Positions 17,464-26,237 of a DNA stretch of 40,172 nt are shown piece by piece. Position numbers and translations under genes: made by a program. This DNA comes from Candidatus Baldrarchaeota archaeon (GTDB taxonomy: Archaea > Asgardarchaeota > Baldrarchaeia > Baldrarchaeales > DXJG01). The DNA is taken from assembly GCA_030587435.1 (NCBI GenBank), contig JAUQZC010000011.1, positions 1-40,172 of the forward strand, read 5' to 3'. The notes beneath the pieces were generated by a model. The model had not been told where the DNA came from and did no database searches. It saw only the letters and a program-made list of their open reading frames with translations. Position 1 is the stretch's first letter; every line of letters begins with the position of its first letter.

Positions 17464-18110
17464 TAATATCTTCCTCCTTCTTCCCTATGGAACAATATGT
17501 ATAGCATGGGACCAAACAATAAGACTGTAAGAGCTACTTCTCCGGTTATACCAAGATTTAAGCCAAATAATGTCTGGAAATAGTGGTAGGTGAAAATTGA
17601 GGCAAGTGGAGAAACTAAAGCTAGAAGTTCACTGAGAAATCTTGAGGGGTATTTTGCAGCTACGCTAAAAGCTGTAAGTATGTCTTGTATGCTTGGTCTA
17701 GCTCCTATAATAAGTGAAAACATGAGGTAAGCGGTTAAAAAGGGATTTAAGAAGCTTAAAACATATAATTTAAGGACTAGGTAAACTAAAAGACTATTTA
17801 CTATAGCTGGTGCAATACCTATAAGAAAGGCTTTCAAAAAGCTTTCAATTTCCTCGGTTTTCACGTAGCCTTGGAAACCGCAGACATAGGGTTTAAAATA
17901 GGTGATATCCACGATTTTTGTCCCTAAAATTTTGCAGAAGAACAGGTGAGATGCTTCATGTATAGCGATTCCAGGGGCAAACAGTAGGCCGATTGCATTT
18001 TTTAGAACTTTTAGGGGTTTAAAAGAGAGGATAAAGTTGATGATAAGAGAAATTAACGGCACAAACAATATGAAAGTAAATAATTCTAAAACGTAGGATA
18101 ATATGGTCAT
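17463..18110 (-). CDS. Multi-TM zinc metalloprotease (M50-like)
   Basis: A 215-aa membrane protein with about five to six hydrophobic segments. H51-E52-A53-S54-H55 is an HExxH zinc motif inside a helix (APGIAIHEASHLFFCKILG), and GARPSIQD near residue 136 lies in a later TM, like the conserved P/D motif that supplies the third ligand in site-2-type (M50) proteases and relatives. An intramembrane or membrane-proximal protease is the natural reading; the substrate could be the 1337-aa anchored protein encoded next. The ATG at 18110 overlaps the upstream stop (ATGA) after GGAGGAGAGG. Confidence 0.75.
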   Translation of the reverse strand: MTILSYVLELFTFILFVPLISLIINFILSFKPLKVLKNAIGLLFAPGIAIHEASHLFFCKILGTKIVDITYFKPYVCGFQGYVKTEEIESFLKAFLIGIAPAIVNSLLVYLVLKLYVLSFLNPFLTAYLMFSLIIGARPSIQDILTAFSVAAKYPSRFLSELLALVSPLASIFTYHYFQTLFGLNLGITGEVALTVLLFGPMLYILFHREEGGRY

Positions 18111-19432
18111 CCCCTCTCCTCCCCCTCACCTATAACCGTTTCTTCCGTTTGTTTTTCAAAAGTTTCAAGGAAATCGTTAACAGAAGATATTAGAGGGTGA
18201 AATATTATTCCCATGGATTCTTCAGCATCAAAATTAGGTAAGACCTCTTCATTCTCACTTGTTTTAAAGGTTTTACCGCTGTTTTCTTGGCTTTTAGAAA
18301 ATGTAATTGATTGATGTATTTCTTCTAAAATTTCCTCTTGCTCATTGTTCTCTTGAATAGTTTCCGTTTCAGCGATTTCTGTTTCTTCTTTTTCTTTAAG
18401 GACTTCTTTTACGTCGAAGTTCACTAAATATAGACTTTTCAATATTTTAGATAGTTCATTTAAAACAAAGAAGTGGGCGCTTTCGTTTCGAAGGGAAATG
18501 TCTATTGAAAGTATTTCATTTAACATGTTAATCTTGCTGTAGGTTTCCGCATCCACATTTATTCGGTTAGATAACGTGCTCAGTAAATGTTTGGCTGAAG
18601 AATTGAATTTTAACCAATTTTTATTTAGAAAAGCTTCAACAACTGTATTAAAACAGCTTATTATATCACTTGGAGTAAAGGGTTGAGCATGTAATTTGAT
18701 GTCTTCACTTTGGTAGAAAAGTTTGGCTTTTATTTCGGTAAAAGTTTTTCTAATTTTTATGGCTGTAAAGAGGAAGAATGAAGCGGCGAAAGAGAAAATG
18801 ATGGTAGTTAGCGTAGCTGGTTGTAGAAGATTTAAGTAGGAGAACATAAAGGCTAGGCTCCAAATTGCTGATAGAATTGTGAAAAATCTTACTATTGTTT
18901 TCTGAACGTTGCTGAAATCTATGTAGTTTGCTTCACGTTGCAGTGTTTCTATCTCTTTTAAGACTTTGGAAAACTCCTCGTAGTTTTGAACGAAAAATAC
19001 ATTTCCTTTAGCACTATGCAAATTTGAATTAAAAATTACAGCATTTATTTTAACTTGGACAGGGGAATTATTAATATATGGGATTTTGATTTTCCCTGCG
19101 AGGGGAAAACTTAAAAACTTAAAGTTCACATCGTTTAACAGGATTTCAGGTTTTTCACGTATAGTATTCAATATTTTTTGAATCCAATTTTTGATTTCAG
19201 TAGGGTTTAATGTAGTTTCGTTAATATGGTTCAGAACTATAAAATTAATTGTATTTTTTGTTGTATTTGGTTTCCAAGCAATTGCTCCATTGATCGATGG
19301 GTGAAAAGTTATTTTATATCCTTTATTGTGTAAAATATTTATGGTTTTCTCGTATTCTGAGATAATATTTGATTGTTGTCCTGTTTTGTTTCGATTGATT
19401 TCGATTGACGGAGTATGGACTACTGTTTTCAT
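18107..19432 (-). CDS. Membrane protein with two central TM segments, first gene of the long operon
   Basis: A 441-aa protein of unknown family. The N-terminal about 170 residues form a soluble alpha/beta domain, residues about 183-232 hold a hairpin of two TM helices (FFTILSAIWSLAFMFSYLNL and TTIIFSFAASFFLFTAIKI), the rest is helical, and about 345-405 is an acidic low-complexity tail rich in Glu. ATG 19432 has AGAGGG 8 nt upstream, and a TATA-like box lies at 19497-19509. As head gene of the divergent operon it may be the most strongly translated member. Confidence 0.65.
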   Translation of the reverse strand: MKTVVHTPSIEINRNKTGQQSNIISEYEKTINILHNKGYKITFHPSINGAIAWKPNTTKNTINFIVLNHINETTLNPTEIKNWIQKILNTIREKPEILLNDVNFKFLSFPLAGKIKIPYINNSPVQVKINAVIFNSNLHSAKGNVFFVQNYEEFSKVLKEIETLQREANYIDFSNVQKTIVRFFTILSAIWSLAFMFSYLNLLQPATLTTIIFSFAASFFLFTAIKIRKTFTEIKAKLFYQSEDIKLHAQPFTPSDIISCFNTVVEAFLNKNWLKFNSSAKHLLSTLSNRINVDAETYSKINMLNEILSIDISLRNESAHFFVLNELSKILKSLYLVNFDVKEVLKEKEETEIAETETIQENNEQEEILEEIHQSITFSKSQENSGKTFKTSENEEVLPNFDAEESMGIIFHPLISSVNDFLETFEKQTEETVIGEGEERG

Positions 19433-19496
19433 TTGTGCTGCCCTCTCTTTTTGTTTTGCTGGGAATTTTGCCTTATGTTAATGATTGGAGGCGAAA

Positions 19497-19509
19497 AGTT
19501 TATATATGG
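19497..19509 (-). promoter_or_regulatory. TATA-like box for the long minus-strand operon
   Basis: On minus it reads CCATATATAAACT, about 71 nt before the ATG at 19432, predicting a leader near 44 nt that holds a Shine-Dalgarno. It is divergent from the plus-strand TATA at 19724-19737; the 324-bp gap between the two start codons is the natural place for operators, though I see no strong palindrome in it. Confidence 0.5.
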
Positions 19510-19723
19510 ACTAGTTGCGTCCCTCAGAAAGGAATAAAAGTAGTTCATTTGTTTAGAACTGTTCGACTCAAAATTTTTATGGAAATATATTTATTGTTTT
19601 GTTATGTTTATGTTTTTTGTTTGCTTTTATGATCTTTTGTGATGTTGTCATATGCCAATATGGGGGACAAATTTTAGGTATAACACTGTTAATCTGATAC
19701 TTTTTTAGTAAATAACACCTTTC

Positions 19724-19737
19724 ATTTATATATAAAC
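19724..19737 (+). promoter_or_regulatory. TATA box, leaderless promoter of the first regulator
   Basis: TTTATATATAAACT, centred about 27 nt before the ATG at 19757, the expected distance for transcription starting at the start codon. No Shine-Dalgarno precedes that ATG, consistent with a leaderless mRNA. Confidence 0.65.
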
Positions 19738-19756
19738 TCCAATATTTACGCCCTTC

Positions 19757-20872
19757 ATGGTACATTTCGAGCAGTTGGTGCACTACATGTGGGGTAAGCT
19801 CAATGAAAGTTTTAAAGGGAGGAATGAGAATCTTAAGTTAGATACGACGGACTTAAAATTACTTGAGGCTATATATGGTCTTCAAAACTTGAAGACATCA
19901 GATATAGCTGAAAAAACTGGTTTATCTGAAATAACTGTTAAGAGAAGGTTAAGAAACCTGAGAAAACGCGGATTATTTGCAAAGAAATACGCTGTAAATT
20001 ACTGGAAAGTAAAATTAATACCTCTAATGGTCGTTGGACGGAATCTTTGGGGGAAAGTAGATCAAGCAATTTTAGATTCTTTTTGTAAATCTGTTAGAAC
20101 GGTTATGACTTCTGTTTCCTATCATATTTTGGATTTAATTGTGCCAGCCGATGATTTGGGCAATATTTTGGAGTACTTTTCTGGGTCGTTTAAAGATGTA
20201 GATATGTATTTTCTTAAGAGTTTTCATAAATCGGTTTCTTTTAGATTTTATGATGTGGTGAAAAATGCTTGGAGAATAGATTATCTTGCATTATCGCTCT
20301 ATATTAGGGAAATTATAGTTAAAGAAGGATATATAGATATTTTAAAGCAAACTTCTCCCATAAAAACCATTATTGAGAAAGTTCCTTCAAGACCTATAAA
20401 ACTAAGCGGCAAATATGCAAGAAGAATACGTAACTTTGAGACGTTTTTAAATAAAAAGAATTCATTTCTTGATTCGAATATGGGCATATCAAAATATACA
20501 GTTTATAAAATAAAGAGTGAGTTGAAGAGAGCAAATGCTCTAAAAACGTATATTGATGTATATCCGCCAAAACTCACTGAGAAATTATATTTAATCATTG
20601 AAAAGGGTGATATGCGTTTTTTGGAGGCCTTACTTTTAGGTTTAAGTGAACTTCCTGTGTTAAGCTTTTATAAAGCTGATAAGCTAGATGCTTCAGGTAG
20701 ATTTGTTAAAGAAAATGTTATCATCGCTAGGTTAGAGCTTCCTGAGGGAGGGTTTGTTGGTTTCCTTGAAAGCTTTACAAAGATGTTAATTGACAAGGTT
20801 GATTTCAAACTTTGCTTAGAAACAAAGGTTTTGACGCCTCATGAAAAGGGTGGAGAGGAAATTGCGAGATAG
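19757..20872 (+). CDS. wHTH (Lrp-like) transcriptional regulator, paralog 1
   Basis: A 371-aa protein. Residues about 28-80 are an Lrp/AsnC-type winged helix (DTTDLKLLEAIYGLQNLKTSD, then AEKTGLSEITVKRRLRNLRKRG). A second HTH-like segment appears near 225-250 (MGISKYTVYKIKSELKRANAL). The C-terminal about 100 residues (KLTEKLYLIIEKGDMRFLEAL and following) are homologous by eye to the C-terminus of the next gene. It is not a standard Lrp (too long, no RAM domain I can recognise). Divergent placement from the 17.5-kb operon makes it a likely regulator of that operon. Confidence 0.75.
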   Translation: MVHFEQLVHYMWGKLNESFKGRNENLKLDTTDLKLLEAIYGLQNLKTSDIAEKTGLSEITVKRRLRNLRKRGLFAKKYAVNYWKVKLIPLMVVGRNLWGKVDQAILDSFCKSVRTVMTSVSYHILDLIVPADDLGNILEYFSGSFKDVDMYFLKSFHKSVSFRFYDVVKNAWRIDYLALSLYIREIIVKEGYIDILKQTSPIKTIIEKVPSRPIKLSGKYARRIRNFETFLNKKNSFLDSNMGISKYTVYKIKSELKRANALKTYIDVYPPKLTEKLYLIIEKGDMRFLEALLLGLSELPVLSFYKADKLDASGRFVKENVIIARLELPEGGFVGFLESFTKMLIDKVDFKLCLETKVLTPHEKGGEEIAR

Positions 20873-22448
20873 GGAGACTTTAACAAGTTTAGTCGAACAG
20901 GTTTCAAAGTTTCTCGGGGTAACTTACTCTTTTAAAACATCTAAAGCTACTAGGCGGATAAGTTCTGAAAAGGGTCTTACAAAGCTTTTTCGCACATATT
21001 TTCTACCTAGAATTTTGCCTAAAGAAATTGAAGAGGAGTTGACATATTTTTTCCTTTACAAGTTTTATACGTGGAGAGGTGAGCATGAGAAAGTTGAAAA
21101 AGTTCTGGAAAACTGGAGTAAACTGATTAAAAAAATCTATCAAAGATGCGAAGATTATGATGTTAGTTTTGAAGTTCATGAAGGCATAGAAAAGTTGAGA
21201 ATAAGATTTTCAAGTGGAACCGTTTATTATCCGATGCTTGAAATTCTTAAAATAGATTCTGTCCTTGAAGGCAAGTTACTTAAAATATTGTTGGAAACGC
21301 TTTACAGGTCTTCTAAGCTTCTTCGAGAAAAAATTAAAGTCGAAGATTTTTGCGGACTGCTTTGGGAAACGTTGAAAACCCCGTATAACTTGAGTGAAAA
21401 TGAATTAAGAGTTTTAGATGTCCTAATCGGTAATCCAAGGACAAAGGTAGAAGAAATAAGTAGGTTAACCCGCCTAAGTTCTCCCTCTGTAGCTCTAATT
21501 TTGAAGAGACTTGAAAAGGGACAAGCGTATACTGCAAATAGTATTATAAAATTTGATAAACTCGGATTAAAACATGTTATAGTTCGAATACCTTCCCGTA
21601 AGGAACCAAAGTTTCCACATCAATTGAGTAGGTATCTTTTATCGCTTCAATATGTTTTAGGGGACAGAGAGGAGCACTTGGCGAGTTTCGTCCTTCCAGC
21701 TAAACATATTCGAAGCGCTAAAAAGCTATTGATCAATAGCTTCGGTAAAAGAATTAAGATTTATGAAGTTGAGGACCTACAGTTCTCTGTATGTTTAGAT
21801 TACTACGATTGTAAGTCGCATAAATGGAAAATAAACTATGAGAAACTTGTAGAAAAAGTTGAAAAACAAATCTCTAGAAAGAGAAGTAAAGAGTTAGAAA
21901 AGGAGCAAAAGAAAGAAACTGTAGTTAACGAGAATAAGTTTACGTTTGATAGGAAAGACTTGAAGATTTTGAGAATTCTTATTAGAAACTGGAGATTATC
22001 ACTTAGAGAGCTTTCAAAAATCGTTAAGCTATCCAAAAGTGCGGTTCATAAAAGAGTATCGAAGCTTGAGAACCAAAAGGTTTTTGAACCAATAATTAAT
22101 GTTCACAGAATCGGTTTAACAGAAGATATAGCATTAATAGTCAAGTCTGGAAACGTAGCCTTTTTAGATTCGCTTACTCACGTTTTAAAGAAACTCCCGA
22201 GAATTACAATTTACAAGTTGAGAGAAAAGAAAGAAGAAAGATCTAAGCATTCTGAAAACAAACAGCAACACTTATTTTGGCTGACACTACCAAGCGGCGA
22301 CACAATAAAATTTCTTAAGAACTTTCCTCCAATAATAGAAAAGTATGGGGACTCCGAAGTTTTTTATAGATGGCATTTTTACAGTTGGATTTCATTTCCA
22401 GATCCCGAACTTTACCTAGAAAAACAAAAAGCATGGAAGTGGTATTAA
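20862..22448 (+). CDS. wHTH transcriptional regulator, paralog 2
   Basis: About 528 aa with two Lrp-like winged helices: one near the middle (LSENELRVLDVLIGNPRTKVE, then RLTRLSSPSVALILKRLEKG) and one at about 365-425 (DRKDLKILRILIRNWRLSLRE, then KLSKSAVHKRVSKLE). The domain after the second HTH (HRIGLTEDIALIVKSGNVAFL and LPSGDTIKFL) matches the end of the preceding gene (LTEKLYLIIEKGDMRFLEAL and LPEGGFVGFL), so the two are tandem paralogs. The TTG at 20862 follows GGTGGAGAGG; the ATG at 20841 lacks a Shine-Dalgarno. It overlaps the upstream gene by 11 nt. Confidence 0.75.
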   Translation: MRDRETLTSLVEQVSKFLGVTYSFKTSKATRRISSEKGLTKLFRTYFLPRILPKEIEEELTYFFLYKFYTWRGEHEKVEKVLENWSKLIKKIYQRCEDYDVSFEVHEGIEKLRIRFSSGTVYYPMLEILKIDSVLEGKLLKILLETLYRSSKLLREKIKVEDFCGLLWETLKTPYNLSENELRVLDVLIGNPRTKVEEISRLTRLSSPSVALILKRLEKGQAYTANSIIKFDKLGLKHVIVRIPSRKEPKFPHQLSRYLLSLQYVLGDREEHLASFVLPAKHIRSAKKLLINSFGKRIKIYEVEDLQFSVCLDYYDCKSHKWKINYEKLVEKVEKQISRKRSKELEKEQKKETVVNENKFTFDRKDLKILRILIRNWRLSLRELSKIVKLSKSAVHKRVSKLENQKVFEPIINVHRIGLTEDIALIVKSGNVAFLDSLTHVLKKLPRITIYKLREKKEERSKHSENKQQHLFWLTLPSGDTIKFLKNFPPIIEKYGDSEVFYRWHFYSWISFPDPELYLEKQKAWKWY

Positions 22449-22487
22449 AGGTCAGACGAAAAAGTGAAGTTAAAGGTTACTAATTAT

Positions 22488-23231
22488 TTACTTGCTTGAT
22501 GTGGTGTATTCTGCTTGAAGTTCTTCAATTATTTTTGGTAACTGTTTTAACTCGACGATTATTTTGTCTGGTTTTACCCTATAAGGTTTTTTTTCTTCTA
22601 GTTGTATGAGTATTGTTTTCATGCCGACATTTTTTGCTCCAAGGACGTCTCTAATAGGATCATCACCGATAAAGACTGCTTCAAAAGGTTTAACACCTAT
22701 TTTTTCTAATGCGGCTAAGAAGATTTTTGGGTGAGGTTTTCTATAACCTACATCAGCTGATGTAACGATAACGTCAAAAAAGTCTAGCATATTATGTTTG
22801 TCGAGAAATTTTTGGAGAGGTGGGCTGTACATCAATAATGAAACTATTCCTAGTATGTATTTTTCTTTTAATTTTTTCAGTACAGGTATTGTGTTTTCAT
22901 CTGGTTTTAAAGCTTTAAAATATTCTGAGAAAAATGCATCTGCAGCTTCAACGATTATTTTGTCTTCTGGAAGTAAATCGTGTCCAAGGAGTTTTAGTGT
23001 CATTGAAAACCTATCGCAAAGATTAACTTCTTTTAATTTTTCATCTAAAAGTATTTTTAACGTTTCGCTTCTCAATTTAAAGTAGGCTGTCTTGAATTCT
23101 TGATACGTGATTTTCACTCCATTTTTGATTAGACTTCTGTGGGCAGATTTAAAAGCTGTTTCTTCTGCTTTTTTAGGATGTTTAAGGTGCGCTAATGTGC
23201 CTATAAAATCAAATAATGCTGCCTTTACCAT
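22488..23231 (-). CDS. HAD-superfamily hydrolase
   Basis: About 247 aa. Motif I is FDFIGTL: the nucleophile Asp is present, while the second Asp of the usual DxDGT is Ile, as in archaeal haloacid-dehalogenase-like proteins such as the Pyrococcus PH0459 type (FDFVGTL). Motif III/IV are visible as GYRKPHPKIF and FIGDDPIRDV. A C1-type helical cap lies between about residues 15 and 100. Probable phosphatase of small phosphorylated metabolites or a dehalogenase-like enzyme; the substrate cannot be read. I prefer the ATG at 23231, close to the hydrolase core, over the GTG at 23252. It is convergent with the regulator gene, 39 nt apart. Confidence 0.8.
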   Translation of the reverse strand: MVKAALFDFIGTLAHLKHPKKAEETAFKSAHRSLIKNGVKITYQEFKTAYFKLRSETLKILLDEKLKEVNLCDRFSMTLKLLGHDLLPEDKIIVEAADAFFSEYFKALKPDENTIPVLKKLKEKYILGIVSLLMYSPPLQKFLDKHNMLDFFDVIVTSADVGYRKPHPKIFLAALEKIGVKPFEAVFIGDDPIRDVLGAKNVGMKTILIQLEEKKPYRVKPDKIIVELKQLPKIIEELQAEYTTSSK

Positions 23232-23431
23232 GAAAACATTATTTAACCTCACGAGATATATGTTTTATGATTTAGTACCATGCAAGGAAATAGAGAGAAT
23301 AAACGAAATAACTAGTGTTTATTTTGGATATCATTTGCATGTCAGTTAAATACGTAAGGAAAACGATTTTATATTGTTATTTACTTTTTTTATCGGTTCC
23401 GTGTTTAAACGATAGAAATTTATAGCCTAAC

Positions 23432-23450
23432 ATTTCATATTTATATTACC
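23432..23450 (+). promoter_or_regulatory. TATA-like promoter region of the radical SAM gene
   Basis: The stretch CATTTCATATTTATATTACC contains the TATA-like TATTTATATT. It would start a transcript near 23470, giving a leader of about 100 nt. In the 23253-23572 gap I see no other gene with confidence; a 21-codon open frame in the leader is discussed under rejected items. Confidence 0.4.
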
Positions 23451-23572
23451 GTCTGGTAAGTTGGGAGTTTCATTAAAAAGAAGGTTGCTTTTGATGCTAA
23501 AATAGTGAATTATGTTAGAAATTTCATTTTGAAGAATAATGTTGCCATTGAGATGGGAGGCGATAATTAAAG

Positions 23573-24949
23573 TTGAAAATTCTTCTTGTAGCTCCTCCGG
23601 CAAGGTCTGCTATTAAAGAGGTTCTTGGAGTTACTTCTCCACCCCTAGGTTTAGCATATATAGCCTCAGTTTTAGAAAGTAACGGCGAAGACGTGAAAAT
23701 CATAGATTCATTAGCAGAAAACTGCACTCTTTATGATATAAAGAGAGAGATTGATAGCTGGGGGGCGGACATAGTAGGTGTGACATCGACTACTCCAACT
23801 TTTTATGATGCTTTAAAAGTGGCTAAAATCGCTAAGGAAAGTGGTGCGGTGACAGTGCTTGGAGGTCCTCACGTAACTTTTACTGCTAAGGAAACATTGT
23901 CAAACTATTCTTTCGTTGACTACGTTGTACGGGGGGAAGGCGAATTTACGATGCTAGAACTCGTAAAAAGTATAAAGAAGGGGGAAGAGCCAAAATCTGT
24001 GTTAGGCTTGAGCTACAGGGCTAAAAGCGGCGTGATAAAGGAAAATCGTCCAAGACCTCCGCTAATGAACCTAGATGCACTTCCCATGCCAGCTTACCAT
24101 CTTCTTCCAATGTCCAAGTATACTTTCCAAGGTTACAGATTTGCAACTATGGTTACAAGTCGTGGATGCCCCTTTAAATGCGTATTTTGCTCCTCTTCTA
24201 GAATATGTGGAAAAAGGTGGAGAGGGTACAGCGCTGAAAGGGTAGTGAATGAAATAGAGTTTTTAATGGATCGGTATAAGATTAAGTTCATTGAATTTCT
24301 CGACGATACTTTTACTTTTGATAAAAATAGGGTTAAAGAAATATGTAATGAAATGGTTAACAGAGGAATTGATGTAATGTGGACGTGCAGCAGTAGGGTG
24401 AATTTGTTTGACCGCGAATTAGCTTTTAGAATTAAGGATGCAGGTTGTCAAGTTGTATATTTCGGTGTTGAAAGCGGGTCTCAGCGAATATTAAATCTTA
24501 TGAAAAAGGGGATAACATTAGAACAGTCTGTTAAAGCCATCAGACTAGCTAAGGAAGTTGGAATTAATACAGTTGCCTCTTTCATTTTAGGTATGCCTGA
24601 CGAAAGTGTAGAGGAGGCTAATGCAACCATCGAATTTGCGACCCGTCTTAATCCAGACTACGCTCAATTTACAATTTGCACACCATATCCAGGAACCGAA
24701 CTATATGATTATGCAGTTAAAAATGATTTACTTTTAACTCGTGACTGGTCTAAGTATGACGCATTAACGCCAGTTATGAAAACAAAGATAAGTATCCGAA
24801 AATTACGTGAATTGCTGTCAAAAGCTTACTTTAAGTTTTACACAAGGTTATCATACCTTTTTGACAAAATTAGAAAAAGAGAGTTCGTAATATTTAGAAA
24901 AGGGCTTAGAGCTGTATGGAACTACATTAAAGCAGTCATTGGTGTATAA
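23573..24949 (+). CDS. B12-binding-domain radical SAM protein
   Basis: A 458-aa protein. Residues 1-135 form a cobalamin-binding-like Rossmann domain (MKILLVAPP, then SPPLGLAYIASVLE, VTVLGGPHVTF, VVRGEGEF). The radical SAM motif CxxxCxxC is at C199, C203 and C206 (SRGCPFKCVFC), followed by ESGSQRIL and LGMPDES typical of the B12-binding radical SAM class (methyltransferases, cyclases and thioether enzymes among them). The B12 part lacks a clear DxHxxG, so cobalamin binding may be base-off without a His ligand, as is common in this class. Start TTG has GGAGG 12 nt upstream. Monocistronic; no partner gene hints at the substrate. Confidence 0.85.
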   Translation: MKILLVAPPARSAIKEVLGVTSPPLGLAYIASVLESNGEDVKIIDSLAENCTLYDIKREIDSWGADIVGVTSTTPTFYDALKVAKIAKESGAVTVLGGPHVTFTAKETLSNYSFVDYVVRGEGEFTMLELVKSIKKGEEPKSVLGLSYRAKSGVIKENRPRPPLMNLDALPMPAYHLLPMSKYTFQGYRFATMVTSRGCPFKCVFCSSSRICGKRWRGYSAERVVNEIEFLMDRYKIKFIEFLDDTFTFDKNRVKEICNEMVNRGIDVMWTCSSRVNLFDRELAFRIKDAGCQVVYFGVESGSQRILNLMKKGITLEQSVKAIRLAKEVGINTVASFILGMPDESVEEANATIEFATRLNPDYAQFTICTPYPGTELYDYAVKNDLLLTRDWSKYDALTPVMKTKISIRKLRELLSKAYFKFYTRLSYLFDKIRKREFVIFRKGLRAVWNYIKAVIGV

Positions 24950-25129
24950 CGACTCTCTCGACTACATCAATAATTTCACTACTACTTAACATACCTTGAA
25001 TACTTTGTAGTGCTTCAACTATCATTGTAAAATTTGTACGTTAAAATTATATTACTTTATTTTTTATCAAAACGCTTAAGACCTTTAAATTGAAGAACCT
25101 TTAGTAAGTTAAGTAAGAAGGTTATAATC

Positions 25130-25948
25130 ATGTACGTAATTCCTCCTTTCAAAACAACAGAAAAAGAAGTAAAACATATGTTTCAAAAAGTATTACAGAA
25201 TTTAGGAAAAGAAGGATTTAAACTAGTTAGTGTCTCGCTTTTATGGATGCCATATTATACTATTGAGTGTTCCTATCAAGACGAGTACGGCTTTACTGAG
25301 CAGAGTGAAACTGCAATGAATGCTATGCTTCACAGCGATGCTATGGAGAGTAAAGATATCATTTTCCTTTTTAGGCCAAACTTCCTACAGTACAAACCTA
25401 AGAAAAGAGAAGAAATCTATCTTAACAACGTTCTGGGAAAATATAGAGAAGTAAAAGGACCAACCGCAAAAGTAGATCTTCAAGGAATCAGTCGTAAAGT
25501 GAGCGAATTTATAGAAGATGTTAAAGATAGGCTTACAGATTTAAGGTCTAAAGTTAAATTTGAATACGAGCCAAGTATCGTTAGGCTTTTTACCGGTTCA
25601 AAACGTGCTTTCGAGAGATTATCCTCAAAATTTATGCGAGAAGGCCTTAGAGATATGGAAAAAGAAGTTGCCTATCTTAGTTCAATGGAAATTTTAACAA
25701 AAATGTTTTTAAATTTAAGAAGCTTGCCTAAAAACCTTGAAATGCGCAAAAAACAAGAATTTTACTCTCCATATATAACAATGTACTTAGAGAGAGAAGA
25801 AAAAGAACCATATGAAAAATTTTACTTCATAAGTTTGGTGAAGGTAGGAAAATTGCTAAAAAAGTTTAGAGAAGACACTCTGCTAACACGTATAACCGAA
25901 AAATATGATGAATTGAATCAATTAATGAAAAGCCTCGTAATCTACTGA
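25130..25948 (+). CDS. Hypothetical protein
   Basis: A 272-aa soluble protein of unknown family. The first about 110 residues have alpha/beta character (EGFKLVSVSLLWMPYYTIECS, KDIIFLFRPNF), the middle (about 120-215) is charged and helical (SEFIEDVKDRLTDLRSKVKFE), and the C-terminus is helical (VGKLLKKFREDT). No cysteines in pairs, no membrane segment and no nucleotide-binding loop. ATG 25130 has AGAAGGT about 8 nt upstream and a TATA-like CTTTAAAT near 25082. It stands alone between the radical SAM gene and the aminotransferase operon, with gaps of 180 and 289 nt. Confidence 0.65.
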   Translation: MYVIPPFKTTEKEVKHMFQKVLQNLGKEGFKLVSVSLLWMPYYTIECSYQDEYGFTEQSETAMNAMLHSDAMESKDIIFLFRPNFLQYKPKKREEIYLNNVLGKYREVKGPTAKVDLQGISRKVSEFIEDVKDRLTDLRSKVKFEYEPSIVRLFTGSKRAFERLSSKFMREGLRDMEKEVAYLSSMEILTKMFLNLRSLPKNLEMRKKQEFYSPYITMYLEREEKEPYEKFYFISLVKVGKLLKKFREDTLLTRITEKYDELNQLMKSLVIY

Positions 25949-26158
25949 GATAAAATCGATAAATCTAAAACGAGAACCTACTGTTTTCCATTTTATAGCC
26001 CTCATTAAACCTGAAACATACTTTCCTCACTTTAAGAAGTATTTACATGAGATCAGTTTCATGTAGCTTCATTTAGCAGTTTTAATTTAGGCCTTTGGAA
26101 AGTTATACCGTTTTTCAAAACATTGACTTTCTCTTGAAAGTTAAAGAATATTGCGATC

Positions 26159-26185
26159 CAAAATTTCCAAATGTGGAAAATTTTG
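26159..26185. promoter_or_regulatory. Imperfect inverted repeat upstream of the RuBisCO-like operon
   Basis: CAAAATTTCC (26159-26168), a 6-nt loop, then GGAAAATTTTG (26175-26185), symmetric except for one extra T. It ends about 17 bp before the TATA-like box at 26202-26213, a typical activator or repressor site position. A candidate regulator is the convergent FilR1-type protein at the far end of the operon. Confidence 0.4.
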
Positions 26186-26201
26186 CTGCCATTGTCAAGA
26201 T

Positions 26202-26213
26202 TAATTTAATAAA
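26202..26213 (+). promoter_or_regulatory. TATA-like box of the aminotransferase/RuBisCO-like operon
   Basis: TAATTTAATAAA, centred about 30 nt before the GTG at 26238, compatible with a leaderless or near-leaderless transcript. No Shine-Dalgarno precedes that GTG. Confidence 0.45.
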
Positions 26214-26237
26214 ACAGTTCCATCAAATATTTTATCG

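Noticed and set aside
19405..19632. 75-codon plus-strand frame with hydrophobic residues over the operon promoter
   Set aside because: It overlaps the first gene of the minus operon, crosses its TATA box, has no Shine-Dalgarno and its hydrophobicity comes from T-rich DNA.
23505..23570. 21-codon frame (GTG start) ending 2 nt before the radical SAM start, possible leader peptide
   Set aside because: The codons look protein-like and the frame is open for 37 codons, but there is no ATG, no Shine-Dalgarno and no family to support it.
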